From contig DHBY01000061.1 of assembly GCA_002398845.1 (NCBI GenBank), forward strand, positions 87,710 through 94,156: DNA of 6,447 nucleotides, written 5' to 3'. Positions 1 to 6,019 of the stretch are shown here, piece by piece. A program made the position numbers and the translations under genes. The notes under the pieces are model-generated. The model searched no databases. It saw nothing but the letters and a program-made list of their open reading frames with translations, and was not told the DNA's origin. This DNA is from Firmicutes bacterium UBA4916 (lineage in GTDB: Bacteria > Bacillota > Clostridia > Tissierellales > Tepidimicrobiaceae). Each line of letters starts with the position of its first letter. Position 1 is the first letter of the stretch.

Positions 1-857
1 AAAAATGTCATTGCTCTAGTATGATCAGTAATAACCCTAATAGAAGCATCAGTTTTCGCATCCACACCATAAGTTTTACCAGAAATCTTTTCTACATACT
101 TAAGGATTTTCCTAATCTCTCCTACCTCAAATATGTTTTCTGCCCCTTCCATTATAGTAGCAATTCTTTCAAGTCCCATTCCAGTATCAATATTAGGATG
201 CTCTAATGGATGGTAATTACCATTTTTATCTTTATCATACTGGGTAAATACCAAGTTCCAAACTTCAATAAATCTATCACATTCACAACCAGGCTTACAA
301 GTAGATTTACCGCAGCCATATTTTTCTCCTCTATCTACATAAATTTCAGAACAAGGACCACAAGGACCCACTTCTAATTCCCAAAAATTATCTTCCTTTC
401 CTAACCGTACTATTCTTTCTTCATCTAAGCCAATAACTTTGTTCCATATTTCAAAGGCTTCTTCATCATCTAAGTATATAGATACCCATAACTTTTCCCT
501 TGGAATCTCCATTTTTTCAGTTAAAAACTCCCAAGCCCATTCTATGGCTTCCTTCTTAAAATAGTCTCCAAAAGAAAAATTTCCAAGCATTTCAAAAAAG
601 GTAGCATGTCTATCTGTTTTACCTACATTTTCTATATCTCCTGTCCTAATACATTTCTGACAAGTTGTAGCCCTTTTTTTAGGAGGGATTTTTTCTCCAG
701 TGAAATAGGGTTTTAATGGAGCCATACCTGCATTTATAAGTAGTAAACTCTTATCATTCTTAGGCACTAAGGGAAAGCTTTCCATAATCAAATGATCTTT
801 CCCTTCAAAAAATTTTAAAAACTCGTGTCTTATTTCATGTAACCCCATGTTTTTCAT
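1..857 (-). CDS. alaS: Alanine--tRNA ligase, N-terminal 285 residues (cut by left edge)
   Basis: Cytoplasmic class II synthetase that charges tRNA-Ala with alanine using ATP. The visible part is the aminoacylation domain. Near the start is LHEIRHEFLKFFEGKDH (6-22), then LLINAGMAPLKPYF (39-52). The motif 2 region RATTCQKCIRTGDIENVG (62-79) is followed by HATFFEMLGNFSFGDYFK (84-101). GPCGPCSEIYVD lies at 164-175 and the motif 3 glycine-rich stretch GMGLERI at 226-232. A cysteine cluster (C182, C187, C191, C193) precedes DRFIEVWNLVF, as I recall from clostridial AlaS. The family is about 870-880 residues long, so the rest of the catalytic domain, the editing domain and the C-Ala domain lie off the window. 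The ATG at 855-857 is chosen because AGAGGTG stands 8 bases before it; the in-frame ATG at 846-848 would be too far from that site. The gene follows the AI-2E gene but has its own promoter. Confidence 0.97.
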   Translation of the reverse strand, partial: MKNMGLHEIRHEFLKFFEGKDHLIMESFPLVPKNDKSLLLINAGMAPLKPYFTGEKIPPKKRATTCQKCIRTGDIENVGKTDRHATFFEMLGNFSFGDYFKKEAIEWAWEFLTEKMEIPREKLWVSIYLDDEEAFEIWNKVIGLDEERIVRLGKEDNFWELEVGPCGPCSEIYVDRGEKYGCGKSTCKPGCECDRFIEVWNLVFTQYDKDKNGNYHPLEHPNIDTGMGLERIATIMEGAENIFEVGEIRKILKYVEKISGKTYGVDAKTDASIRVITDHTRAMTF

Positions 858-922
858 CTATTGTACACCTCTCTATAAATAATATTATTCCTATACTAAG
901 TAGCCATATTCCTGCGGATTAT

Positions 923-950
923 AAAAAATTCGCCCCTGCCATAGAGACGA
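923..950 (-). terminator. Terminator-like hairpin in the alaS leader, possible T-box remnant
   Basis: Read on the minus strand, CGTCTCT and AGGGGCG form a 7-pair stem (with two U-G pairs) around the loop ATGGC, followed by AATTTTTT. The stem forms well only as minus-strand RNA. It lies downstream of the alaS promoter and about 65 bases before the alaS start, so it would act as an attenuator rather than as the end of an operon. From memory, the sequence resembles the terminator half of T-box leaders (CGUC-UCU, loop, AGGGGCG, U-run). The conserved T-box antiterminator core TGG-ACC is not visible upstream, and there is no room for Stem I. It could also simply terminate read-through from the AI-2E operon. 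Confidence 0.6.
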
Positions 951-976
951 GAATTCACGTTCCTATCTATATTTGG

Positions 977-1005
977 ATTATAATTTAAACTGGGGCTTTT
1001 GTCAA
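977..1005 (-). promoter_or_regulatory. Vegetative (sigma-A type) promoter of alaS
   Basis: The minus strand reads TTGACA (1005-1000), a 17-base spacer, then TATAAT (982-977). Both hexamers are perfect consensus with ideal spacing. Transcription would start near 970, giving a leader of about 113 bases before the alaS ATG at 857. The promoter lies 21 bases beyond the stop codon of the AI-2E gene, so alaS can be expressed independently of that unit. Confidence 0.88.
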
Positions 1006-1026
1006 CAAATTAGAATAAAGAGACTA

Positions 1027-2232
1027 CTAATCTCCTATATCTGGTTTCTTAGCCAAATCTATAAAAAAGCCAAATAATATTTTGATTATAGCCACAGTAG
1101 GAATAGAAAATACCATACCTATAACTCCAAATACACCACCACCAATGATTAAAGCAAGCAAAACTGTAATAGGGTGTATCCCAGTACTTTCTCCGATGAT
1201 CTTAGGTGCCAATACATTATTTTCTACCCACTGAATTCCAACAAACAAAATAGCTACCCAAAGTGCTTTAATGGGACTATTTAATAATGCAAAAAATATC
1301 GCAGGCAAAAATCCAATAAATGGCCCAAAATAAGGTATAATATCAGCAATACCTGTTAGCATACCTATTACTATTGCAAAATCAACGTTTAATATTAAAA
1401 GTAGAATAGTAGTTGCAATACCTACATACAAAGCTAAAAGCAGCCTTCCCCTTATAAATTGACCTAAAGCCCTATCAATTTCTAAAAAAAGCCCTTTAAC
1501 TTCCTTTCTTCTTTTCTTAGGTATAGCCAAATAAAGCTTATTTTTGAAATAATCTTTATCTTTAAGAAAGTAAAAGGTTAATATTGGTATCAATATTAAA
1601 CTAATAACTTTTGAAAAAGTAGATATGATTCCTTCAATAAATTTACTTATACTAGTAACAATCATAGCTTCTATACCATTGATATTTTTTAATATGACTT
1701 CTTCTATACTTTTAAATATAGGGGGCATATTATCCATATTAGCAATATACTTGGCATATATACGGTCAATAACCCCAGAAAGCTCCCCAATATATGATGG
1801 AAGCACTAATAATAATCTTTTCATTTCTTTAACTGTTTTTGGTATTACTAAAAATGATAAGACTAATATAATTCCAATAATAACTAAATAAATAAAAAGA
1901 ACACCTAAACCTCTACTTATTTTATGCTTCTCAAAAAAATTAACAATGGGGTTTAACAGATAGGCTAATATAGCAGAGATTAGTATAGTATATATAGTAT
2001 CCGTTATAATCCCATATTTCTTAGCCAAGAAATAAATAAAATATATTGATAACAAGGTAATAATTATAGGTAATGTCTTTTTCCTATTTATTTTTATCTT
2101 ATTACCATCTTCAATATATCTATTCCCTATCCCAATTAAATAATAAATCAAAAGTATTATAAATATAGAAGTTAAAATAATTAAATTTCTAATTAACATG
2201 GTTGATTGTATATTCATTGTACTTGTCTTCAT
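1027..2232 (-). CDS. AI-2E family transporter / PerM-like membrane protein
   Basis: A 401-residue polytopic inner-membrane protein of the AI-2E exporter family (relatives TqsA, PerM, YtvI, YrrI). Hydrophobic segments lie near residues 13-34, 54-70, 77-97, 109-131, 205-224, 263-283, 285-316, 321-337 and 354-390. A soluble stretch at about 132-200 separates the N-terminal helices from the conserved core. The core carries YFLKDKDYFK (221-230), a basic KKRRKEV loop, and RALGQFIRGRLLLALYVG (254-271). PYFGPFIGFLPA lies at 300-311 and QWVENNVLAPKIIG at 334-347, both family signatures. The substrate cannot be told from sequence; members have been linked to autoinducer-2 export and ion transport. B. 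subtilis yrrI, of this family, is also next to alaS. No Shine-Dalgarno is visible before the ATG at 2232 or before the in-frame ATGs at 2217 and 2199, so the start is uncertain. The gene is probably cotranscribed with the small gene upstream. Confidence 0.9.
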   Translation of the reverse strand: MKTSTMNIQSTMLIRNLIILTSIFIILLIYYLIGIGNRYIEDGNKIKINRKKTLPIIITLLSIYFIYFLAKKYGIITDTIYTILISAILAYLLNPIVNFFEKHKISRGLGVLFIYLVIIGIILVLSFLVIPKTVKEMKRLLLVLPSYIGELSGVIDRIYAKYIANMDNMPPIFKSIEEVILKNINGIEAMIVTSISKFIEGIISTFSKVISLILIPILTFYFLKDKDYFKNKLYLAIPKKRRKEVKGLFLEIDRALGQFIRGRLLLALYVGIATTILLLILNVDFAIVIGMLTGIADIIPYFGPFIGFLPAIFFALLNSPIKALWVAILFVGIQWVENNVLAPKIIGESTGIHPITVLLALIIGGGVFGVIGMVFSIPTVAIIKILFGFFIDLAKKPDIGD

Positions 2233-2245
2233 TTGTATTAACTTA

Positions 2246-2267
2246 ATAGGCAGCTTAAGCTGCCTAT
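2246..2267. repeat. Perfect 22-base palindrome between two genes
   Basis: Two nine-base arms (ATAGGCAGC and GCTGCCTAT) surround a central TTAA, giving complete two-fold symmetry. The right arm overlaps the TAG stop codon (2264-2266) of the 56-residue gene. The left arm ends 13 bases before the AI-2E start codon. No U-run follows on either strand, so it does not look like an intrinsic terminator. It could be an mRNA hairpin in the intergenic junction or a protein binding site. Confidence 0.8.
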
Positions 2268-2434
2268 CCCCACAATGAATTTATACCATTTTTTAAAGTA
2301 GAAGTTGCTCTTCTAGCAGATCTCATAACTTTTCTCTTTTGCATAGGTCCCATTTTAGTACCAAAGATCATGCCCAAAGATGTTCCTACAATGGTTCCAA
2401 ATAATGCTCCATTTTTGAATCCATTATTATTCAT
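2264..2434 (-). CDS. Small glycine-rich, YtxH-like protein (56 aa)
   Basis: The ORF encodes 56 residues. It begins MNNNGFKNGALFGTIVGTSL, continues GMIFGTKMGPMQKRKVMRSA, and ends with LKNGINSLWG. Residues 7-26 form one hydrophobic segment with regularly spaced glycines (G9, G13, G17, G21, G25), a glycine-zipper pattern suited to membrane insertion. A basic stretch follows (KRK, RSARR, 33-42). This layout resembles the short YtxH/general-stress type proteins, but the function is unknown and family membership is an inference. The start is well supported: AAAGGAGAGG ends 6 bases before the ATG at 2434. The gene lies between the PRC-barrel gene (96 bases upstream) and the AI-2E gene (31 bases downstream), all on one strand. 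The stop codon lies inside the 22-base palindrome. Confidence 0.8.
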   Translation of the reverse strand: MNNNGFKNGALFGTIVGTSLGMIFGTKMGPMQKRKVMRSARRATSTLKNGINSLWG

Positions 2435-2530
2435 ATTTATCCTCTCCTTTACTCTTTGTAACTATTATTTTCTCACACAATAAACAATTAATTCTATTAG
2501 TTTTTTGTAATAATAGTTAATTTTGCTAAT

Positions 2531-3007
2531 TTAGTTTAAATCTTTATTGGATATAAAGATGCAATCTTCTTCAATTATTGTATTTTCAAAGAGAGGCATA
2601 TAGTTTCTACCTTTAAATAAATCTTCAAATACTCCTTCTGTAATTATGAAACCTTCTATTAAACCATCTAACTTGTTTATTACTACATCCTTTACATAAC
2701 CAATACATTCTCCATCTTCATTTCTTATTTCCTTATCAATATATTTAAAACCTTCATTGATGTCCTCTTCTAATTTTTTCCTAAAAATTTTACTATCTTT
2801 TAAATATAATGCTTGATGGTTTTCTAAAAGTTGGATATCCTCGTAGGAAATAGGAGCCTTATTTTTTATTAAATTCTTGCTTTTTACAACTAGATAGTTA
2901 ACCTTTTTTAAATCCTCAGAATAAATTACATCTAAAATATTGCCCATAATTTCTCCTGTTTCCTTATTAATTACTTTGTATGTTACCAATTGTTTATACC
3001 TAATCAC
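2531..3007 (-). CDS. PRC-barrel domain protein (two copies)
   Basis: A soluble 158-residue protein made of two PRC-barrel-like beta domains. Residues 1-75 read KVINKETGEIMGNILDVIY, then NYLVVKSK, then PISYEDIQLL. Residues 85-155 read DKEIRNEDGECIGYVKDVVI, then GLIEGFIITEG, then PLFENTIIEED. Both carry the pattern of a short variable strand, G-x-I/V-x-D-V-h, and a later ligand-facing strand. PRC-barrels occur in the H subunit of the photosynthetic reaction centre, in RimM, and in small sporulation-associated proteins of Firmicutes (YlmC/YmxH group). The precise role here is unknown. The start is GTG at 3005-3007, with GAGGGG 7 bases upstream; no usable ATG lies nearby. It is probably the first gene of a unit with the 56-residue gene and the AI-2E gene. 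I see no clear sigma-A promoter in front of it. Confidence 0.85.
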   Translation of the reverse strand: MIRYKQLVTYKVINKETGEIMGNILDVIYSEDLKKVNYLVVKSKNLIKNKAPISYEDIQLLENHQALYLKDSKIFRKKLEEDINEGFKYIDKEIRNEDGECIGYVKDVVINKLDGLIEGFIITEGVFEDLFKGRNYMPLFENTIIEEDCIFISNKDLN

Positions 3008-3046
3008 AAATATGCCCCTCTTTCATTTTATTACTTAATTTATTAT

Positions 3047-3096
3047 TCCAAATAAAAATGATTTTTATTAAGTCAAATTTGTCCATTTTTATTGGA
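3047..3096. repeat. Overlapping AT-rich inverted repeats upstream of the PRC-barrel gene
   Basis: Arm TCCAAATAAAAATG (3047-3060) pairs with CATTTTTATTGGA (3084-3096) over 13 pairs with one bulge. The first arm also forms a perfect short hairpin with the bases right after it (AATAAAAAT, G, ATTTTTATT, 3051-3069), and CAAATTTG (3074-3081) is a further palindrome. The two stems exclude each other. There is no U-run after the larger stem, so it is a poor terminator for the nif operon. It may be an operator, a weak terminator or structured leader RNA; chance symmetry is possible in such AT-rich DNA. Confidence 0.5.
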
Positions 3097-3133
3097 TGTA
3101 CAAGTTTAAAATTATAAGAGGGGTATAATAAAG

Positions 3134-3574
3134 CTAAAGTTCCTCTAATTCATGGTGTTCATGAGAATCATCTGTCGGGTTAAAATCTTCTAATCCTTCT
3201 ATATGGACATTATTCTTTTTTGAATAATCGAGTAAAGCTGCCTTAACAGCTTGTTCTGCTAAAACAGAACAATGCATTTTTATAGGAGGTAATCCATCCA
3301 AAGCTTCTGCTACTGCTTTATTGGTTAATTTCATAGCTTCTCCTATACTTTTACCTTTAATCATTTCTGTTGCCATACTAGATGAAGCAATAGCGGAGCC
3401 ACAACCAAAAGTCTTAAATTTCACATCTACAATAATTCCATCTTCTATTTTTAAATACATCTTCATTATATCCCCACACTTTGGGTTCCCAACTTCTCCT
3501 ATGCCATCAGCATCTTCTATCTCCCCTACATTTCTTGGATTTCTAAAATGCTCCAATACTTTTTCTGAATACAT
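3134..3574 (-). CDS. nifU: Fe-S cluster assembly scaffold NifU/IscU
   Basis: A 146-residue cytoplasmic scaffold on which [2Fe-2S] and [4Fe-4S] clusters are assembled with sulfur from the cysteine desulfurase, then passed to apoproteins. It matches the short IscU form only, without the extra domains of true NifU. The three ligand cysteines are C33 (GNPKCGD), C58 (FKTFGCGSAIASSS) and C102 (IKMHCSVLAEQA). The usual D35 and H101 are present. There is no zinc-type insertion as in SufU. LPPIK (95-99) corresponds to the LPPVK sequence that HscA chaperones bind in proteobacteria; no hscA is in view. The last residues are unusually His- and acid-rich (DDSHEHHELEEL). The ATG follows the nifS stop codon directly (TAAATG), and its ribosome binding site GGAGGA lies inside the end of nifS, so translation is probably coupled. 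It is the last gene of the operon; no convincing terminator follows. Confidence 0.96.
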   Translation of the reverse strand: MYSEKVLEHFRNPRNVGEIEDADGIGEVGNPKCGDIMKMYLKIEDGIIVDVKFKTFGCGSAIASSSMATEMIKGKSIGEAMKLTNKAVAEALDGLPPIKMHCSVLAEQAVKAALLDYSKKNNVHIEGLEDFNPTDDSHEHHELEEL

Positions 3575-4753
3575 TTATTTGTCCTCCTTTGCCTTGTCAT
3601 ATAATGGCGACATAGCTCTTAACCTTGCCACTATTTCTATAAGTTTTTCAACTACATAATCAACCTCTTCTTCACTATTAAAGTCTCCTAATGTAAGCCT
3701 TAAGGATCCATGAGCTATTTCATGAGGAAGGCCTATAGCTAACAATACATGGGATGGATCTAGGGTTCCTGATGTACATGCTGAACCACTAGAACCTGCT
3801 ATACCTTCCATATCTAAACTTAATAATAGTGATTCTCCTTCAATAAATTTAAAACAAAAATTTACATTTCCAGGTAATCTATTGGTTGGATGACCATTTA
3901 ATCTAACATAATCTATATTCTCAAATACCTTCTTAATAAGCCTTTCCCTTAAACTAATCAATTTACTATTATGTGCATCCAAATTTTCATAAGCCAGTTC
4001 TATAGCTTTACCCATTCCTACAATTCCAGGGACATTTTCGGTTCCAGCTCTACGATTTCTTTCCTGTCCTCCACCTGCAATAAGGGGATCAATTTTAACA
4101 CCTTGCCTAATATATAATGCTCCAATACCCTTTGGCCCATAAAATTTATGTGCAGACATGGACAACATATCAATATTCAACTCATTTACATCTATCTTTA
4201 TATGACCTATTGCTTGAACTGCATCAGTATGAAAATAGATTCCTTTTTCCTTAGCGATATTTCCTATTTCCTTAATAGGTTGAATAGTCCCTATTTCATT
4301 GTTAGCAAACATAATAGAAATAAGAATGGTTTCATCGGTAATAGATTTTTTTAACTCATCTAAATCTACAGTTCCATATTCATCTACATCTAAATAAGTC
4401 ACTTTGAATCCTTGCTTTTCTAAGTACTGACAAGTATGAAGAATTCCATGATGTTCAATTTTTGAAGTTATTATATGATTACCTTTTTTTCTATTAGCAA
4501 AAGCAACACCTTTTAAAGCCCAGTTGTCAGCTTCTGAGCCTCCAGCAGTAAAAAACACTTCCTTTGAATTTGCACCAATTGCTTTTGCTATTTTTTCTCT
4601 AGATGATTCAATAGCAACTTTAGATTGATTCCCTAGAGAATATATACTTGATGGATTTCCATATTTTTCAGTAAAGTATGGAAGCATCTCATTTAAAACC
4701 TCCCGTTTTACTGGAGTTGTAGCAGAATTGTCCATATATACAAATTTTTTCAT
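3575..4753 (-). CDS. nifS: Cysteine desulfurase, NifS/IscS type
   Basis: A 392-residue pyridoxal-phosphate enzyme that converts L-cysteine to alanine and passes the sulfur as a persulfide to the scaffold next door, and probably to other sulfur acceptors. The family signatures are complete. MDNSATTPV is at the N-terminus, FFTAGGSEADNWAL spans 67-80, and E100-H101-H102 surrounds the cofactor-stacking histidine. FANNEIGTIQPI spans 149-160 and FHTDAVQAIGHIKID 174-188. The cofactor lysine is K203 (SMSAHKFYGPKG), and RRAGTENVPG spans 234-243. The catalytic cysteine is C326 in SSGSACTSGTLDPSHVL. This extended active-site loop marks a group I (NifS/IscS) rather than a SufS-type enzyme. The length is normal. 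The start is set by AGGAGG ahead of the ATG at 4753, 11 bases after the iscR stop. The genomic pairing with IscR and an IscU scaffold points to housekeeping cluster assembly rather than nitrogen fixation. Confidence 0.97.
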   Translation of the reverse strand: MKKFVYMDNSATTPVKREVLNEMLPYFTEKYGNPSSIYSLGNQSKVAIESSREKIAKAIGANSKEVFFTAGGSEADNWALKGVAFANRKKGNHIITSKIEHHGILHTCQYLEKQGFKVTYLDVDEYGTVDLDELKKSITDETILISIMFANNEIGTIQPIKEIGNIAKEKGIYFHTDAVQAIGHIKIDVNELNIDMLSMSAHKFYGPKGIGALYIRQGVKIDPLIAGGGQERNRRAGTENVPGIVGMGKAIELAYENLDAHNSKLISLRERLIKKVFENIDYVRLNGHPTNRLPGNVNFCFKFIEGESLLLSLDMEGIAGSSGSACTSGTLDPSHVLLAIGLPHEIAHGSLRLTLGDFNSEEEVDYVVEKLIEIVARLRAMSPLYDKAKEDK

Positions 4754-4764
4754 TTTCCTTCCTC

Positions 4765-5202
4765 CTAAGCCTTAGTTTGTTCATTTATCATTTTAGCTTG
4801 TTCATCAAGCATATCTTTTAATGTAATCGAATCTATGACATCATTTATACTATCCCTAATCCTAACCCAAACCAATTTTGTAACACAGCTTTCTTCCTTT
4901 TCACATTCATATTCTTCATCCATTACACAATCGGTTGGGGCTAAGTTTCCTTCAAGTACACGAAGGATATTTCCCACAGTAATTTCTTCTGGTGGCCTTG
5001 CTAACATATACCCACCTTGTGCACCTCTTACACTATTTAAAAGCCCTTCCTTTCTAAGTGCCGATACCAATTGTTCCAGGTAATTATCAGATAGATCTTG
5101 TTCATCTGCTATATTCTTTAAAGGTATTGGACCTTCCCCATAGTGGGTAGCCAATTGGAACATAGCTTTTAATCCATATCTTCCCCTTGTAGATAATTTC
5201 AT
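4765..5202 (-). CDS. iscR: Rrf2-family Fe-S regulator IscR
   Basis: A 145-residue DNA-binding regulator of the Rrf2 family. Residues 1-60 form the winged helix-turn-helix (MKLSTRGRYGLKAMFQLA, then IPLKNIADEQDLSDNYLEQL with the recognition helix). The wing RGAQGGYMLARPPEEITVG spans 59-77. Three cysteines follow, C92, C100 and C106, in the place where IscR binds a [2Fe-2S] cluster. The spacing here is C-x7-C-x5-C, against C-x5-C-x5-C in E. coli IscR. This supports an Fe-S sensor rather than the cluster-less CymR of the same family. It is the first gene of the operon with nifS and nifU, so autoregulation in response to cluster supply is expected. AGAGGTGG lies 5 bases before the ATG at 5202. Confidence 0.93.
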   Translation of the reverse strand: MKLSTRGRYGLKAMFQLATHYGEGPIPLKNIADEQDLSDNYLEQLVSALRKEGLLNSVRGAQGGYMLARPPEEITVGNILRVLEGNLAPTDCVMDEEYECEKEESCVTKLVWVRIRDSINDVIDSITLKDMLDEQAKMINEQTKA

Positions 5203-5250
5203 TTAACCACCTCTTTTAATCCCCACTAATCTACTTGGCTTTCTTCCTTA

Positions 5251-5279
5251 AGTATATTATACCCTACCATTTTTGTCAA
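5251..5279 (-). promoter_or_regulatory. Promoter of the iscR-nifS-nifU operon, with overlapping dyad
   Basis: The minus strand reads TTGACA (5279-5274), a 17-base spacer, then TATACT (5256-5251). Transcription would start near 5244, about 42 bases before the iscR ATG. A small dyad, GTATA-T-TATAC (5252-5262), overlaps the -10 element. It is a possible IscR operator, but I could not match it to a known motif with confidence. The promoter is well placed to isolate this operon from the unit that ends at 5308. Confidence 0.82.
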
Positions 5280-5307
5280 CATTCAAATATAATATATTTC
5301 ATGCCAT

Positions 5308-5336
5308 AAAAAAAAGGAGCTTTCGCTCCCCTTTTT
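5308..5336 (-). terminator. Intrinsic terminator with GAAA tetraloop
   Basis: On the minus strand GGAGC and GCTCC enclose a GAAA tetraloop. The stem extends outward through two G-U pairs and five A-U pairs, and the downstream strand is a run of eight T. It begins 3 bases after the stop codon of the 205-residue gene, so it ends that gene's transcript. On the plus strand the structure is weaker (two A-C mismatches). Confidence 0.9.
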
Positions 5337-5339
5337 ATC

Positions 5340-5957
5340 CTATGAATCCCATATAATATCATCAAATTGTGGTGGGAAAAAGTCTGGAAATGGACTATAA
5401 TCGAATTCGTCACAAATATTTTCAGGACTGAATTCTTCACAAGGATCTGGTTCAGGACAATATCCAAAAGTAGGAATTAACAACTGTACTGTTCCAACAA
5501 CTTTAACTATAATAAATACTCCTACTGCAAAGGTTAATGTCTTTCCAGTTTGAATTGGTTGGCCTAGCAATACTGAACTAGTTTCCACTACTATACTAAA
5601 TTCGAATTCATCCCTCGCATCTGGTATAAATATGATAATATCTTTAAAAATATCTGGTAAAAATCCTGGAATTACAGTACCACATGTTGTTGTCACTTCA
5701 AAAGGTATTCTCAATGTAAATCTTATCCTTCTAAAATTAGGTCTATTTTCAATATCTGTCACAGTAAGGGTTCCAGGTACAATAAATCCTGGTTTAAATC
5801 TTATGCTTTTGAAGGTTTTACCATCTAAATTTACTTCTATTTTAGGGAAACATTCTCTTTGCTGACAACTAGCAAAAACTTTATCTGCAATTATACAGTC
5901 ATTTTCAAAACATTCAAGCATTTCTAAGACCGTATTATCAAGATTTAAATCTTTCAT
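5340..5957 (-). CDS. Unrecognised 205-residue cysteine-containing protein
   Basis: I do not recognise this protein with confidence. It has eight cysteines: C16, C21, C31 and C36 in the N-terminal part (with DKVFASCQQRECFP at 25-38), C92, and C167, C173 and C182 near the C-terminus. The middle (residues 40-160) is rich in alternating hydrophobic residues and looks all-beta. It includes PGFIVPGTLTVTDIE (56-70) and a hydrophobic strand LTFAVGVFIIVKVVGTVQLL (141-160), which could be read as a membrane segment but is more probably beta. The tail (165-205) is acidic and rich in Pro, Phe and Asp (FDYSPFPDFFPPQFDD). There is no signal peptide. The layout recalls cysteine-rich clostridial spore-surface proteins, but that is inference only. 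The start is supported by AAGGAG, about 10 bases before the ATG at 5957. It is transcribed alone, with its own terminator, and divergently from the plus-strand gene at 6058. Confidence 0.85.
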   Translation of the reverse strand: MKDLNLDNTVLEMLECFENDCIIADKVFASCQQRECFPKIEVNLDGKTFKSIRFKPGFIVPGTLTVTDIENRPNFRRIRFTLRIPFEVTTTCGTVIPGFLPDIFKDIIIFIPDARDEFEFSIVVETSSVLLGQPIQTGKTLTFAVGVFIIVKVVGTVQLLIPTFGYCPEPDPCEEFSPENICDEFDYSPFPDFFPPQFDDIIWDS

Positions 5958-6019
5958 CCTTATTTCACTCCTTTATATTTAATAAAACTACTTTTACTTA
6001 CATATTATGAAATAAGGAT
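5956..6019. repeat. 12-base inverted repeat spanning the divergent spacer
   Basis: ATCCTTATTTCA (5956-5967) and its exact reverse complement TGAAATAAGGAT (6008-6019) are separated by 40 bases. The left copy includes the first two bases of the start codon of the 205-residue gene and abuts its ribosome binding site. If the minus-strand transcript begins beyond 6019, the copies could pair and mask that start. If not, they may be paired operator half-sites. Confidence 0.65.

Noticed and set aside
868..925. Purine-riboswitch-like phrase in the alaS leader (TATAATCC, then ATATGGC)
   Set aside because: The conserved TTTCTACC and the closing GACTAT segment are absent and no three-way junction can be drawn, so the resemblance is probably chance.
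1625..1891. Plus-strand open frame of 88 codons
   Set aside because: It is antisense to the AI-2E gene, has no ribosome binding site, and reads as a mirror of hydrophobic codons.
2487..2525. AT-only inverted repeat (CTATTA and TAATAG) after the PRC-barrel gene as a terminator
   Set aside because: The stem has almost no GC pairs and no U-run follows it on the minus strand.
3117..3131. Plus-strand TATAAT in GGGGTATAATAA as a promoter
   Set aside because: There is no matching -35 element and no plus-strand gene downstream; the strand opposite is nifU.
3134..5202. Nitrogen fixation cluster suggested by the names nifS and nifU
   Set aside because: The scaffold is the short IscU form, the regulator is IscR, and no nitrogenase genes are present, so this is general Fe-S assembly.
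5276..5467. Minus-strand open frame of 63 codons overlapping the 205-residue gene
   Set aside because: It runs through the terminator hairpin and overlaps a much better supported gene in another frame, with no ribosome binding site.
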